This document shows positions 55,028 to 64,000 of a DNA stretch of 64,000 nucleotides, piece after piece. The translations under genes were made by a program, and so were the position numbers. The notes beneath the pieces are model-generated. The model was not told the DNA's origin. It was given only the letters and a program-made list of their open reading frames with translations, and searched no databases. Positions within the stretch are counted from its first letter, which is position 1. Each line of letters opens with the position of its first letter. This stretch comes from Lacrimispora saccharolytica (GTDB lineage: Bacteria; Bacillota; Clostridia; Lachnospirales; Lachnospiraceae), in NCBI GenBank assembly GCA_021531795.1, contig JADYUL010000001.1, positions 1-64,000 of the forward strand, given 5' to 3'.

Positions 55028-55564
55028 ATGGAACTTAGACAGGCTATAGCAGAGAGAAGAAGTATCAGAAAGTATAAGCCGGGAATGACTATAACCAAGG
55101 ACCAGCTTGCAGATATTATTTCATGTGCAGGTGAGGCTCCTACATGGAAGAATTCCCAGACAGGCAGATACTACGTTGCACTGTCAGAGGAGGCCATGAA
55201 TAAGGTAAGAGAGGGTCTTCCTGAGTTCAATGTGAACAATACAATTAATGCCTGTGCTCTGATTATCACTACTTTTGAGATGAAGCGTTCAGGCTTCACA
55301 AGAGAAGGGGTGGCAGAGAATGAGCTTGGAGATCAGTGGGGTGCATATGACCTCGGTCTTCAGAATGAGAACCTCGTTCTCAGAGCAAGAGATATTGGTT
55401 ATGATACTCTGATCATGGGAATCAGAGACAGTGAGGTACTAAGGGCCAACTTCGATATTCCGGAGAGTCAGCAGATAGTATCCGTTATTGCGATTGGTGT
55501 GAAGGAAGATACTGTTCCCATGCCAAAGCGTAAAGAAATTGACAGTGTAATGAAGGTGTTCTAA
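55028..55564 (+). CDS. Nitroreductase-family flavoprotein
   Basis: 178 residues. FMN-binding start AIAERRSIRKYKPG, EAPTWKNSQTGRYYVAL, and VSVIAIGVKEDTVPMPKRK near the C-terminus. A single-domain NADPH-dependent reductase; substrate unknown. Follows rubrerythrin by 18 nt and may share its redox-stress role. Confidence 0.88.
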   Translation: MELRQAIAERRSIRKYKPGMTITKDQLADIISCAGEAPTWKNSQTGRYYVALSEEAMNKVREGLPEFNVNNTINACALIITTFEMKRSGFTREGVAENELGDQWGAYDLGLQNENLVLRARDIGYDTLIMGIRDSEVLRANFDIPESQQIVSVIAIGVKEDTVPMPKRKEIDSVMKVF

Positions 55565-55569
55565 TAAAT

Positions 55570-56292
55570 ATGTGGTCTAACAGACAGGCCTTTCGCAATG
55601 GTAACCGAGATGGCATTCCCATCGCCCTCGGTTATTTTGCTGTGGCCTTCACTTTGGGTATAGCTGCGAAAAATGCCGGTTTCACACCAATCCAGGCTTT
55701 TATCTGCAGCGCAACTAATTTAGCCAGTGCGGGACAGTATGCAGGCTTTACCATGGTAAGGGAGAATGCAAGCTATTTCATGATGGCTGTAATGATCCTG
55801 GTAGCCAATGCCAGGTACATGCTTATGTCCAGCGCACTCAGTCAGAAATTTGATCCGAAGACTCCTTTGATCCATCGCTTCCTTGTGGCATATTCCGTGA
55901 CGGATGAAATCTTCGGAATCTGTATATCGGTACCGGGCAAGCTCAATCCTATATATGCATACGGAGCCATGCTTTTGACGATTCCTGCCTGGTCTTTAGG
56001 AACTTATTTTGGAGTGATCATGGGCAATGTGCTTCCACCTAATGTGGTAAGCGCACTGAGTGTAGGACTCTACGGAATGTTTATTGCCATTATTGTTCCT
56101 GCAGCCAAGCGTGACAAGGTCATTATGCTACTGGTATTTATTTCAATGGCAGCAAGCGGACTGTGTGAGATTCTACCGCTTATCAGTACTGTACCAAGCG
56201 GACTTAGAATCATGATACTAACTGTGGTCATCTCAGCTATCGCTGCAATAATCAAGCCCGTAACCGATGACCCATATGCAGCTAAGGAATAG
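55570..56292 (+). CDS. azlC: AzlC-family branched-chain amino acid exporter, large subunit
   Basis: 240 residues with about seven membrane helices. IPIALGYFAVAFTLGIAAKNAGF and ATNLASAGQYAGFTMVREN are the family signatures. Works with AzlD, 4 nt downstream. No clear ribosome site; coupled to the nitroreductase gene (5 nt gap). Confidence 0.9.
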   Translation: MWSNRQAFRNGNRDGIPIALGYFAVAFTLGIAAKNAGFTPIQAFICSATNLASAGQYAGFTMVRENASYFMMAVMILVANARYMLMSSALSQKFDPKTPLIHRFLVAYSVTDEIFGICISVPGKLNPIYAYGAMLLTIPAWSLGTYFGVIMGNVLPPNVVSALSVGLYGMFIAIIVPAAKRDKVIMLLVFISMAASGLCEILPLISTVPSGLRIMILTVVISAIAAIIKPVTDDPYAAKE

Positions 56293-56295
56293 AAG

Positions 56296-56610
56296 ATGCA
56301 ATCAAGAAGTATAATAATATATATGATTATCATGGCGGCGGTAACTTATCTTATTAGGGTACTGCCCCTTACATTAATACGGAAAGAGATCAAGAATACC
56401 TTTATAAGGTCGTTTTTGTATTACGTGCCCTACGTAACACTTGCGGTGATGACATTCCCGGCAATAATAAATGCGACGGAAAGTCCGATTGCAGCCTTCA
56501 TATCGTTTATCGTGGCGATGATGCTTGCGTGGATGGGTGCAAGCCTGTTTAAGGTGGCTGTGGTTGCCTGTGTGGTGGTATTCGTTATAGAACTGTTGCC
56601 GTTTATTTGA
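56296..56610 (+). CDS. azlD: AzlD-family branched-chain amino acid exporter, small subunit
   Basis: 104 residues, four membrane helices, AVTYLIRVLPLTLIRKEIKNTFIRSFLYYVPYVTLAVMTFPAII. Partner of AzlC. Confidence 0.9.
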   Translation: MQSRSIIIYMIIMAAVTYLIRVLPLTLIRKEIKNTFIRSFLYYVPYVTLAVMTFPAIINATESPIAAFISFIVAMMLAWMGASLFKVAVVACVVVFVIELLPFI

Positions 56611-56620
56611 GGTTATATTA

Positions 56621-57607
56621 ATGAGACAGATTCTCCAGGATATTAATAACCAAACCTACAAAAGAATATATCTTCTATATGGTGAGGAGAATTATCTCAG
56701 ACTCCAGTACAAGAATAAGCTTAAAAAAGCTCTGTGTCCGACTGAGGGTGATATGAATTACTCATATTATCAGGGAAAAGATGTAAACGTCGCCGAAGTG
56801 ATCGACATGGCACAGACGATGCCGTTCTTAAGTGAGTATAGGGCAATTTTTCTGGAAAATACGGGGTTTGCCAAGGATGGAAATGAGGCGCTGGCAAACT
56901 ACGTGAGCGAAGGAATTCCTGACAGCACTGTTATAGTGATGACGGAGAGGGCTGTTGACAAGAGAAATAAGCTCTTCAAGGCGATAAGCAAGTGTGGCAG
57001 GTGCGTGGAATTCGAGACGCAGAATGAGGCAACGCTTAAGACCTGGATCGCACAGAGGTGCAGGGAAGAGAATAAGGCGATAACGAATCTGACGGTTGGG
57101 AAGCTGTTAGAGACGGTGGGTACGGACATGACCAATATCAGTACCGAGCTTGAGAAACTGTTTGCATACACCATGGGGCGCAGTGAGATTACCGTTAAGG
57201 ATATTGAGGATTCGTGCTGTGTTCGCCTGGAGAATAAAATATTCGACATGATAGGGCATATGGGGCTCAGGCACCAGAAGGAAGCGCTGAAGATGTATAA
57301 CGAGCTGCTATCACAGAAGGAATCGCCGTTTGGAGTGCTGGCGCTTATCAGGAGGCAGTTTGATATTATGCTTCAGATAGATGATATGCGTATGCGAGGC
57401 ATTGCAAAGCGCGATATTGCATCCAGAGTGGGGCTGCCACCCTTCATTGTTGACAAATATCTGCCACAGGTGGACTGCTTTACCACGGACGAAATCAAGG
57501 CAGTGCTGACAGCATGTGCAGATGTGGATTATGATATCAAGAAAGGAAATATTAAACCTGAATTCGGTGTTGAACTGCTCATCATTGAGAACAGTTTTCC
57601 CAGATAA
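56621..57607 (+). CDS. holA: DNA polymerase III delta subunit
   Basis: 328 residues. The start (YKRIYLLYGEENYLRLQYKNKLKKAL) carries the P-loop-like clamp-loader fold without catalytic residues; ends DVDYDIKKGNIKPEFGVELLII, typical of HolA. Opens the beta clamp during loading. Starts 10 nt after azlD. Confidence 0.93.
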   Translation: MRQILQDINNQTYKRIYLLYGEENYLRLQYKNKLKKALCPTEGDMNYSYYQGKDVNVAEVIDMAQTMPFLSEYRAIFLENTGFAKDGNEALANYVSEGIPDSTVIVMTERAVDKRNKLFKAISKCGRCVEFETQNEATLKTWIAQRCREENKAITNLTVGKLLETVGTDMTNISTELEKLFAYTMGRSEITVKDIEDSCCVRLENKIFDMIGHMGLRHQKEALKMYNELLSQKESPFGVLALIRRQFDIMLQIDDMRMRGIAKRDIASRVGLPPFIVDKYLPQVDCFTTDEIKAVLTACADVDYDIKKGNIKPEFGVELLIIENSFPR

Positions 57608-57628
57608 GGGTTACTAACAGGAGTGGAT

Positions 57629-58204
57629 ATGGTACAGGCTAACGAGATATACAGACATTTTAAGGGAAACCTCTATAAGGTAATATGTATTGCCAGGGAT
57701 TCGGAGACACTGGAGGATATGGTAGTATATCAGGCACTTTACGGCAATTATGACATATATGTCAGGCCGCTTGACAACTTTGAATCCAAGGTGGATATTA
57801 ACAAATATCCTGAGGTTAGTCAGTCTAACCGGTTCGAACTCGTAAGCCCTGTGGCGAATCTTAGTCCACAGTTTAGCGCGCCTGAGGTTACACCGGTACA
57901 GGCTCCTGCTAAGGTGCATGAGGAGGAGCGGACTTCTTGTTCGAAGGAAGATGATGTTCGACCAAGCGAGTCAATGACACTTCTTAAGCCGGGAGTTGAA
58001 GAATTTCTTGATGCTGACAACGTTATAGATAAGGTAAACATACTGGAGAACATCAAGAATTGCATAGACCAGGATGATGTTACGATTATGGCATCGGTCA
58101 TGGATATAGAGATAGATGAATCACTTCCACTGGGAGAGAGGATAAGACAGTTAATGCACTGTCTGGATACAAGAGGAAGGTTCGAGACCAACAGATTAAG
58201 ATAA
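57629..58204 (+). CDS. DUF1653-domain protein
   Basis: 191 residues. The N-terminal 55 form a DUF1653 domain (HFKGNLYKVICIARDSETLEDMVVYQALYGNYDIYVRPLDNF); function unknown. A Pro/Ser-rich linker (about 70-115) leads to an acidic, helical C-terminal part (LLKPGVEEFLDADNVIDKVNILENIKNCI, LPLGERIRQLMHCLDTRGRFE). AACAGGAG favours the ATG at 57629 over the GTG at 57623. Confidence 0.7.
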   Translation: MVQANEIYRHFKGNLYKVICIARDSETLEDMVVYQALYGNYDIYVRPLDNFESKVDINKYPEVSQSNRFELVSPVANLSPQFSAPEVTPVQAPAKVHEEERTSCSKEDDVRPSESMTLLKPGVEEFLDADNVIDKVNILENIKNCIDQDDVTIMASVMDIEIDESLPLGERIRQLMHCLDTRGRFETNRLR

Positions 58205-58241
58205 TGCAGAAGAAGCAGACGAAGAAAGGATAATTAGGGGA

Positions 58242-59267
58242 ATGAAACTACTTACAATTGCTATACCAAGCTACAATTCCGAGAACTACCTGAGCAAATG
58301 TATAGAATCACTGCTTCCGGGGGGAGAGGATGTTGAGATTCTGGTTGTTAATGATGGTTCAAAGGACAATACATCGGCAATAGGTCATGAATATGAAGCG
58401 AAATATCCCGGAATAGTTAAGGTGATTGACAAGGAGAACGGGGGACACGGCTCAGCTGTCAATGCGGGCGTTGAGCATGCGACAGGACTCTTCTTTAAGG
58501 TTGTGGACAGTGATGACTGGGTGAAGAAGAGTGCATATCTTGAAATTCTTGAAAAGCTAAAGGATTTCGCAGGCTCGGATGTGATTATTGACATGCTGAT
58601 ATCCAACTTCGTATATGAGAAGGAGGGTGCTGCCAAGAAGAAGGTTATGAGATATGCGCATGCGCTTCCCAAGGATACAGTCTTTACATGGAATGATGTA
58701 GGACATTTCTTCAAGGGTCAGTACATTCTGATGCACTCTGTGATCTATCGAACCAAACTTCTTAGGGAGTGCGGAATGAAGCTTCCGGATCACACCTTCT
58801 ATGTAGATAATATCTTCGTATATGAGCCACTGCCTTATGTTAAGAACATGTACTACATGGATGTGAACTTCTACAGATATTACATCGGAAGAGAAGACCA
58901 GTCGGTAAATGAGAAAGTTATGATAAGCAGAGTTGACCAGCAGTTAAGAGTCAACAAGCTTATGATCGATTATACGGTCAGAAACCGCAAGATGATATTC
59001 GCAAATAAGCGTTTGAAGCAGTATATGCTTAACTATCTTGAGATTATCACAACGATAAGCTCGATCATGCTTATACTTGCGGATACGGAGGAAGCGCTTG
59101 ACAAGAAGACGGAACTCTGGGAGTACTTAAAGGCCAGCGATTCATACCTCTATCGTAAGCTTCGTTACGGCATCATGGGCAACGGAATGAACCTGCCCGG
59201 AAAGGGAGGCAGAAGGATATCGGTTGAAGGATACCGCCTCGCACAGAGATTCTTCAAATTCAACTAA
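58242..59267 (+). CDS. Glycosyltransferase family 2
   Basis: 341 residues. GT-A fold start LLTIAIPSYNSENYLSKCIESLL, VVNDGSKDNTS and the DxD-type VVDSDDWV. The C-terminal half is helical (KQYMLNYLEIITTISSIMLI). No membrane anchor. Acceptor unknown; probably a surface polysaccharide. Converges with ilvE through a shared terminator. Confidence 0.88.
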   Translation: MKLLTIAIPSYNSENYLSKCIESLLPGGEDVEILVVNDGSKDNTSAIGHEYEAKYPGIVKVIDKENGGHGSAVNAGVEHATGLFFKVVDSDDWVKKSAYLEILEKLKDFAGSDVIIDMLISNFVYEKEGAAKKKVMRYAHALPKDTVFTWNDVGHFFKGQYILMHSVIYRTKLLRECGMKLPDHTFYVDNIFVYEPLPYVKNMYYMDVNFYRYYIGREDQSVNEKVMISRVDQQLRVNKLMIDYTVRNRKMIFANKRLKQYMLNYLEIITTISSIMLILADTEEALDKKTELWEYLKASDSYLYRKLRYGIMGNGMNLPGKGGRRISVEGYRLAQRFFKFN

Positions 59268-59274
59268 AAATGCG

Positions 59275-59322
59275 CAAAAAAAACATCGGAAATGCGATAA
59301 AACCGCAATTCCGATGTTTTTT
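59275..59322. terminator. Bidirectional terminator with the array-like core
   Basis: AAAAACATCGGAAATGCG and CGCAATTCCGATGTTTTT pair around ATAAAAC, with an A run on the left and a T run on the right. It ends both the glycosyltransferase and ilvE. The ACATCGGAA/TTCCGATGT core is the same as in the 40-nt repeats, and the AxACATCGG to CCGATGTxT span is 39 nt. Confidence 0.85.
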
Positions 59323-59327
59323 ATTTG

Positions 59328-60353
59328 TTATTCAATAACTCTGATCCAGCCCTTGGGTGCTTCGATGCGGCCCATCTGGATGCCTGTGAGAGTATCATAT
59401 AGCTTCTTAGTTACAGGACCCATCTCGTCCATACCTGAAGGTAAGCAGATCTCCTCACCGTGGTTAACAATCTTGCCGACAGGTGAGATAACGGCTGCAG
59501 TTCCGCAGAGGCCACACTCAGCCATGTCCTTAAGTTCAGTAAACTCGATCTCACGCTCCTCAGCCTCAAGTCCGAGATATTCCTTAGCAACATAGAGAAG
59601 AGATCTTCTGGTGATTGAAGGAAGAATGCTGTCAGACTTGGGAGTTACTACTTTTCCATCCTTGGTTACAAAGAGGAAGTTGGCACCGCCTGTCTCCTCA
59701 ACCTTGGTACGGGTCTTGGGATCAAGATACATATTCTCGGCAAAGCCCTCGTTATGAGCTGTAACAATTGCATGAAGACTCATAGCGTAGTTAAGACCGG
59801 CCTTGATATTACCTGTTCCGTTCGGTGCTGCTCTGTCGAAGTCGCTGACCTTGATTGTCAGAGGCTTAGCTCCGCCCTTGAAGTAAGGTCCTACGGGTGT
59901 AGCGAAGGCTCTGAACTGATAATCTTCAGCAGGCTTTACTCCGATTACGGGATTGATACCGAACATGTAAGGTCTGATATACAGTGTTGCACCTGAACCG
60001 AACGGAGGAACCCATGCAAGGTTTGCCTTAACAAGCTTGTCGATAGCATCAAGGAATCTCTCTTCCGGGAAAACCGGCATCTCAAGACGTCTTGCAGAGT
60101 CAGCAAGTCTTGCTGCATTTAAGTCAGGACGGAATACAACTGTCTCACCCTTCTCTGTGGTGTAGGCCTTCATTCCTTCAAAGACTGTCTGTGCATACTG
60201 GAGAACTCCCGCACACTCGCTCATGGTAATCATGTCATCATCTGTGATACGACCTTCATCCCATGCACCGTTGGTATAGTCTGATACATAACGGTAATCC
60301 GTCTTCATGTAGCCAAATCCAAGATTGGCCCAATCGATATTCTTCTTTTCCAT
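59328..60353 (-). CDS. ilvE: Branched-chain amino acid aminotransferase
   Basis: 341 residues, fold-type IV PLP enzyme. IKAGLNYAMSLHAIVTAHNEGFAENMYLDPKTRTKVEETGGANFLFV includes the PLP lysine and the EETGGAN signature. Last step of Val, Leu and Ile synthesis. Co-oriented with glyA 38 nt upstream. GAAAGAAGG before the ATG. Confidence 0.96.
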   Translation of the reverse strand: MEKKNIDWANLGFGYMKTDYRYVSDYTNGAWDEGRITDDDMITMSECAGVLQYAQTVFEGMKAYTTEKGETVVFRPDLNAARLADSARRLEMPVFPEERFLDAIDKLVKANLAWVPPFGSGATLYIRPYMFGINPVIGVKPAEDYQFRAFATPVGPYFKGGAKPLTIKVSDFDRAAPNGTGNIKAGLNYAMSLHAIVTAHNEGFAENMYLDPKTRTKVEETGGANFLFVTKDGKVVTPKSDSILPSITRRSLLYVAKEYLGLEAEEREIEFTELKDMAECGLCGTAAVISPVGKIVNHGEEICLPSGMDEMGPVTKKLYDTLTGIQMGRIEAPKGWIRVIE

Positions 60354-60391
60354 ATTTTACCTTCTTTCGAAAAGTTTATTGATTAACCTGT

Positions 60392-61630
60392 TTAGATAAG
60401 CGGATACTTGTCTGTCAGAGTCTTGACGATGGCACGTGCTTCTGCCACACCGTCAGCACCCTTCTTGACTACAAGTGAGATGGCCTCAGCTATCATATCC
60501 ATATCCTCTGTATTCATGCCTCTGCTTGTAACGGCAGGAGTTCCGAGACGGACACCGCTTGTAACGAAGGGCGTCTGAGGATCGTTGGGAACTGTATTCT
60601 TGTTGGCAGTAATATGTGCCTCATCAAGAAGCTTCTCGATTTCCTTACCTGTGAGTCCCTGTGGACGAAGGTCAAGAAGCATAAGGTGGTTATCTGTACC
60701 GCCTGATACAATGCTTAAGCCTCTGTTTAACAATCCGTTGCAGAGTGCCTGAGCGTTGTCGATTATATTCTTACCATATTCCTTGAACTCGGGAGAGAGT
60801 GCTTCCTTGAAGCATACAGCCTTACCTGCGATCACATGCATTAGAGGACCACCCTGAATTCCCGGGAAGATAGCCTTGTTGAAGTTGTACTTATCGGCAG
60901 CAGCCTGGTTGCACATAATCATACCGCCTCTGGGACCGCGAAGAGTCTTATGTGTTGTTGTTGTAACAACATCCGCATAGGGGAAGGGGCTTTCATGATA
61001 TCCGCTTGCCACAAGACCTGCGATGTGAGCAATATCCACCATAAGCACAGCGCCGACCTCGTCACAAATCTCGCGGAACTTCTTGAAATCAATCTTTCTT
61101 GCATATGCTGAAGCACCGGCAACGATCATCTTAGGCTTGCACTCAAGTGCGAGGCGTCTAACCTCGTCATAATCAAGGAAACCGTCATCATTGACACCAT
61201 AATGAACGCAGTTGAAATACTTACCTGACATATTAACCGGTGAACCATGTGACAGATGACCGCCATGGTCAAGGTTCATACCCATGAAAGTATCTCCCGG
61301 CTCAAGTACCGCGAAGAATACTGCCATATTAGCCTGGGCACCTGAATGAGGCTGTACATTGACATAATCACAACCGAACAGCTTCTTGGCACGCTCTATA
61401 GCTAGATTCTCGACGACGTCCACGCACTGGCATCCGCCATAATATCTCTTGCCCGGATATCCCTCAGCATACTTGTTGGTAAGTGGAGAACCCATTGCTG
61501 CCATGACTGCCTTGCTCACCCAGTTCTCGGATGCAATAAGCTCGATGTGGCTGTTCTGACGATTCTGCTCGGCAACGATAGCCTCAGCGATTTCGTTATC
61601 CACTGCTCTTACTTCGTCTAATGAATACAT
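60392..61630 (-). CDS. glyA: Serine hydroxymethyltransferase
   Basis: 412 residues, fold-type I PLP enzyme. [50 protein letters not shown] and the lysine in [18 protein letters not shown]. Makes glycine and methylene-THF from serine. First gene of a glyA-ilvE operon. GAAAGGA before the ATG. Confidence 0.97.
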   Translation of the reverse strand: MYSLDEVRAVDNEIAEAIVAEQNRQNSHIELIASENWVSKAVMAAMGSPLTNKYAEGYPGKRYYGGCQCVDVVENLAIERAKKLFGCDYVNVQPHSGAQANMAVFFAVLEPGDTFMGMNLDHGGHLSHGSPVNMSGKYFNCVHYGVNDDGFLDYDEVRRLALECKPKMIVAGASAYARKIDFKKFREICDEVGAVLMVDIAHIAGLVASGYHESPFPYADVVTTTTHKTLRGPRGGMIMCNQAAADKYNFNKAIFPGIQGGPLMHVIAGKAVCFKEALSPEFKEYGKNIIDNAQALCNGLLNRGLSIVSGGTDNHLMLLDLRPQGLTGKEIEKLLDEAHITANKNTVPNDPQTPFVTSGVRLGTPAVTSRGMNTEDMDMIAEAISLVVKKGADGVAEARAIVKTLTDKYPLI

Positions 61631-61669
61631 AATTCAGTTCCTTTCGTTATAAATATTGTATTGAGTCTA

Positions 61670-61735
61670 AGCGGGCGCTTTTGCACAAAAGGCTCGCTTT
61701 AGGCAAGATTATAGCATATATTATTGTAATTGTAA
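61670..61735 (-). promoter_or_regulatory. Promoter and 5' hairpin of glyA
   Basis: Reverse strand: TTACAA (61735-61730), 16 nt, TGC-TATAAT (ending 61708), an extended -10. The transcript then passes a strong hairpin, AAGCGAGCCTTTT (61699-61687) with AAAAGCGCCCGCT (61682-61670), not followed by a T run. Confidence 0.6.
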
Positions 61736-61844
61736 TCATATCTTTTCTTATATTTATGCAATTAGTATATTTACGGAATAATAAACTGTTGATAGAATGA
61801 GTGCATGCTTTATAGGACAGATTGGGAGTCCGTCGGAGGGGAAT

Positions 61845-62795
61845 ATGTACGAAATGATTGTGAATCCGGGTGCCAGGTCGGGGAAGGCCATGAAGCTCTG
61901 GAGGAAGATTGAGCAGATGTTTGCGCAGGCAAACCTGGAATACAGGGTGAACTTCACTAGGCCCGGCATGGAGAATGAGAAGCTGATCTGCAGACTCTAT
62001 GAGGAATATGCGGCTAAAGGAGAGAAGCTTCATCTGGTGCTTATGGGCGGTGACGGCACGATCAACGAGGTGCTGCAGTGGCTGCCGGGATTTGATAATG
62101 TGAATCTGACGCTGTTGCCTATGGGCTCGGGTAACGATTTGGTGCGCGATCTGCTTGGGACAACCAATACGATGAAGGCTGTCATGCATTTCATCAATTC
62201 TCCTACGTGCAAAAGTGCGGATTTAGGGTTAATCTCCTTATGCTGCAGCGACGCTCCCGAACTGAGTATTCCTAAACAGAACTTCATCGTAAGTACGGGA
62301 ATCGGCTATGATGCGGGTATCTGTGAGGAGGTGGCACGCTCGAGGGTGAAGAACTTACTTAATGCATTAGGACTTGGGCAGCTGTCATACCTTATCATTG
62401 CGCTTAAGCAGTTAATCGGAATTGAGTCATGCAACGCGACACTGTCCGTGGACGGAGCGCCTGAGATCAGTCTGAAGAATTTTATTCTCATGGCAGGAAT
62501 GAACCACAGATTCCAGGGTGGAGGATTTTTGTTTGCCCCGGATGCAAGCGATACGGACGGCATGCTCGATTTATGTGTGGTAGCTAATGTATCAAGAGCT
62601 AAGGTGCTTAGGATTATGCCCTCTGCCAAGAACGGCTGCCATTACAGATACGACGGCGTGGAATTCTACCGCGCAAGCAGCTACAGGCTTAGGACAGACA
62701 GACCGTTTTGGGTACACACCGACGGTGAAGTTCGCAGCAAGGCGGATACAATTGAGGTTAAGATCAGGGACGAGAAGGTGAATCTGGTATATTAG
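61845..62795 (+). CDS. Diacylglycerol kinase-family (YegS/DgkB-like) protein
   Basis: 316 residues. MIVNPGARSGKAMKLWRKIE and the ATP-binding MGGDGTINEVLQWLPGFDNVNLTLLPMGSGNDLVRDL. A soluble lipid kinase that recycles diacylglycerol; the C-terminus PFWVHTDGEV is family-typical. CGGAGGGGA lies before the ATG at 61845; a longer frame from 61797 lacks a site. Confidence 0.9.
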   Translation: MYEMIVNPGARSGKAMKLWRKIEQMFAQANLEYRVNFTRPGMENEKLICRLYEEYAAKGEKLHLVLMGGDGTINEVLQWLPGFDNVNLTLLPMGSGNDLVRDLLGTTNTMKAVMHFINSPTCKSADLGLISLCCSDAPELSIPKQNFIVSTGIGYDAGICEEVARSRVKNLLNALGLGQLSYLIIALKQLIGIESCNATLSVDGAPEISLKNFILMAGMNHRFQGGGFLFAPDASDTDGMLDLCVVANVSRAKVLRIMPSAKNGCHYRYDGVEFYRASSYRLRTDRPFWVHTDGEVRSKADTIEVKIRDEKVNLVY

Positions 62796-62817
62796 CCTCA
62801 CGAAACAGGGGAATATT

Positions 62818-63519
62818 ATGAAAAATAAGGTTATTAACATTTGGGATAAATATCACCACTTTCTGTGGTCGGTAATATATATGATTGTATATCTTTTGTG
62901 GTTTGCTCTGATTGAGACCAGAAAGTTTTCAAGATACACGGTTATTCATACTGCGCTGGATGATAAAATTCCATTTATTGAGATTTTTGTCATTCCCTAT
63001 ATCATCTGGTTTTTCTATGTGGCATGGATCGTGCTCTATACAGGTTTTACAGATAGATATGATTACTACAGAGTATGCGCTTTTCTCTTTACGGGAATGA
63101 CGATATTCCTGCTTATCTCGACACTGTGGCCTAATATTCACTATCTGAGACCGAGAATAATGCCGAGAGACAATATATTCTGCGACATGGTCAGTATGAT
63201 ATACAGGATGGATACGTCAACCAATCTGTGGCCAAGCATCCATGTATATAATTCGATAGGTGTTTATTTTGCAGTGATGCACAGTGAGAGGCTTGGCACT
63301 AAGAAGTGGATCAAGAATACCTGCCTTGGAATTTCGGTAAGTATTATCCTTTCCACCATGTTTATCAAGCAGCATTCTACCTTCGATATTATGACAGCTT
63401 TCGTTATGGCAGCAGTTCTCTACGTTCTTGTATACAGAACTGATATTATCCTTAATATCAGAACCAAGAACCTCGCGAAGAAGAAGAGCAAGCAGCACAG
63501 CTACAACTGGGTAAAGTAG
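62818..63519 (+). CDS. PAP2-family membrane phosphatase
   Basis: 233 residues with about six membrane helices. TNLWPSIHVYNSIG and FIKQHSTFDIMTAF carry the SxxxH and H-x3-D phosphatase residues; it resembles the inositolphosphotransferase-like branch. Follows the lipid kinase by 22 nt, so a joint role in phosphatidate/diacylglycerol turnover is plausible. AGGGGA before the ATG. Confidence 0.85.
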   Translation: MKNKVINIWDKYHHFLWSVIYMIVYLLWFALIETRKFSRYTVIHTALDDKIPFIEIFVIPYIIWFFYVAWIVLYTGFTDRYDYYRVCAFLFTGMTIFLLISTLWPNIHYLRPRIMPRDNIFCDMVSMIYRMDTSTNLWPSIHVYNSIGVYFAVMHSERLGTKKWIKNTCLGISVSIILSTMFIKQHSTFDIMTAFVMAAVLYVLVYRTDIILNIRTKNLAKKKSKQHSYNWVK

Positions 63520-63627
63520 GAACTTTAGAAAATAACAAGAATACTTGTGTTAGGCAAAAAGTTATGATAATCTTCAATGTGGACGTTTGTATGTCCATAG
63601 TATAAATGCAGAGGGATGGAGTTTGTT

Positions 63628-64000
63628 ATGATAAAGGTAGCAGTACTTGGATATGGTACGGTCGGAAGCGGAGTTGTTCAGGTTCTTCAGGACAATGCCG
63701 ATGTGATCCGTGCCAGAGTAGGTGAAGATATAGAGGTTAAGTACATCCTGGATCTCAGAGATTTTCCGGGGGATAAGAATGAGGGACTCGTAGTACATGA
63801 TTTCAATATTATCCTGGACGACCCTGAGGTTAATATTGTGTGCGAGACCATGGGTGGAGTACATCCGGCCTATGATTTCAGCATGTCTGCACTGAAGGCA
63901 GGTAAGTGTGTCTGCACATCCAATAAAGAATTAGTGGAGAATCACGGCCCAGAGCTTATCGCTACGGCCAGGGCTAACGGCTGCAATTATCTGTTTGAGG
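63628..64000 (+). CDS. hom: Homoserine dehydrogenase (5' part; runs off the window)
   Basis: The first 124 residues are visible. NAD(P)-binding MIKVAVLGYGTVGSGVVQVL, VCETMGG and SALKAGKCVCTSNKELV are the Hom N-terminal domain. Reduces aspartate semialdehyde to homoserine for Thr and Met. GATGGAG lies before the ATG. The 108-nt gap before it holds a hairpin, TGGAC...GTCCA (about 63580-63598). Confidence 0.93.
   Translation, partial: MIKVAVLGYGTVGSGVVQVLQDNADVIRARVGEDIEVKYILDLRDFPGDKNEGLVVHDFNIILDDPEVNIVCETMGGVHPAYDFSMSALKAGKCVCTSNKELVENHGPELIATARANGCNYLFE

Noticed and set aside
61670..61735. T-box or glycine riboswitch upstream of glyA
   Set aside because: The region between promoter and gene is under 90 nt and shows only one hairpin, without T-box or glycine-riboswitch core sequences.

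Overview
The window reads as the chromosome of a motile, anaerobic, low-to-moderate GC Firmicute of the Lachnospiraceae type. The species cannot be fixed from the sequence. Support comes from the L11-L1-L10-L12-rpoBC and S10-spc-alpha ribosomal clusters, the ECF transporter genes directly after rplQ, zinc-type S14, strong AGGAGG ribosome sites, a flagellin with a sigma-28 promoter, and rubrerythrin, hemerythrin and flavodiiron proteins for oxygen defence.

Region 1-14.7 kb is accessory. It holds a WYL regulator, a PsiE-like membrane protein, a tandem hemerythrin, a YbaK/ProX-type deacylase, a LytTR-PAS regulator, nagA, a LacI-type-controlled sugar cluster (unknown 613-aa protein, 70-aa zinc ribbon, galT), a half-size EamA transporter, a remnant regulator running in frame into a ZIP metal transporter, and a FliD-like flagellar protein. 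Three intergenic arrays (96-437, 6280-6736, 10815-11396) carry 20 inverted repeats. Every one is exactly 40 nt: a 12-nt arm, a 16-nt centre and a 12-nt arm. They are spaced at near-integral helical turns and interspersed with a second GC-rich repeat. The middle array is inverted relative to the other two. This is the least explained structure in the window.

Region 14.9-51.5 kb is the core expression block: rpmG-secE-nusG-rplK-rplA, then an inserted capA-like gene, then rplJ-rplL, an inserted FKBP/trigger-factor-like lipoprotein gene, rpoBC, and rpsJ through secY-adk-map-infA-rpmJ-rpsM-rpsK-rpsD-rpoA-rplQ. These are followed by ecfA1-ecfA2-ecfT, an M15 peptidase, truA, a convergent flavodiiron gene, and rplM-rpsI. 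The str genes (rpsL, rpsG, fusA, tuf) are absent between rpoC and rpsJ. Most transcription units show clear -35/-10 boxes, leaders and terminators.

Region 51.5-54.35 kb is a 2.8-kb integrated element. A perfect 20-bp direct repeat of the rpsI 3' end brackets it (51514-51533 and 54328-54347), with paired TGGTGT arm-like sites inside both ends. Its cargo is a type I toxin-antitoxin-like module and a 686-aa flagellin gene with its own sigma-28 promoter. No integrase is present, so it looks like an integrase-less cis-mobilizable element that delivers a flagellin allele.

Region 54.4-64 kb is housekeeping: rubrerythrin, nitroreductase, azlCD, holA, a DUF1653-type gene and a family 2 glycosyltransferase; glyA-ilvE on the other strand; a diacylglycerol-kinase-like protein, a PAP2 phosphatase, and the 5' part of homoserine dehydrogenase.
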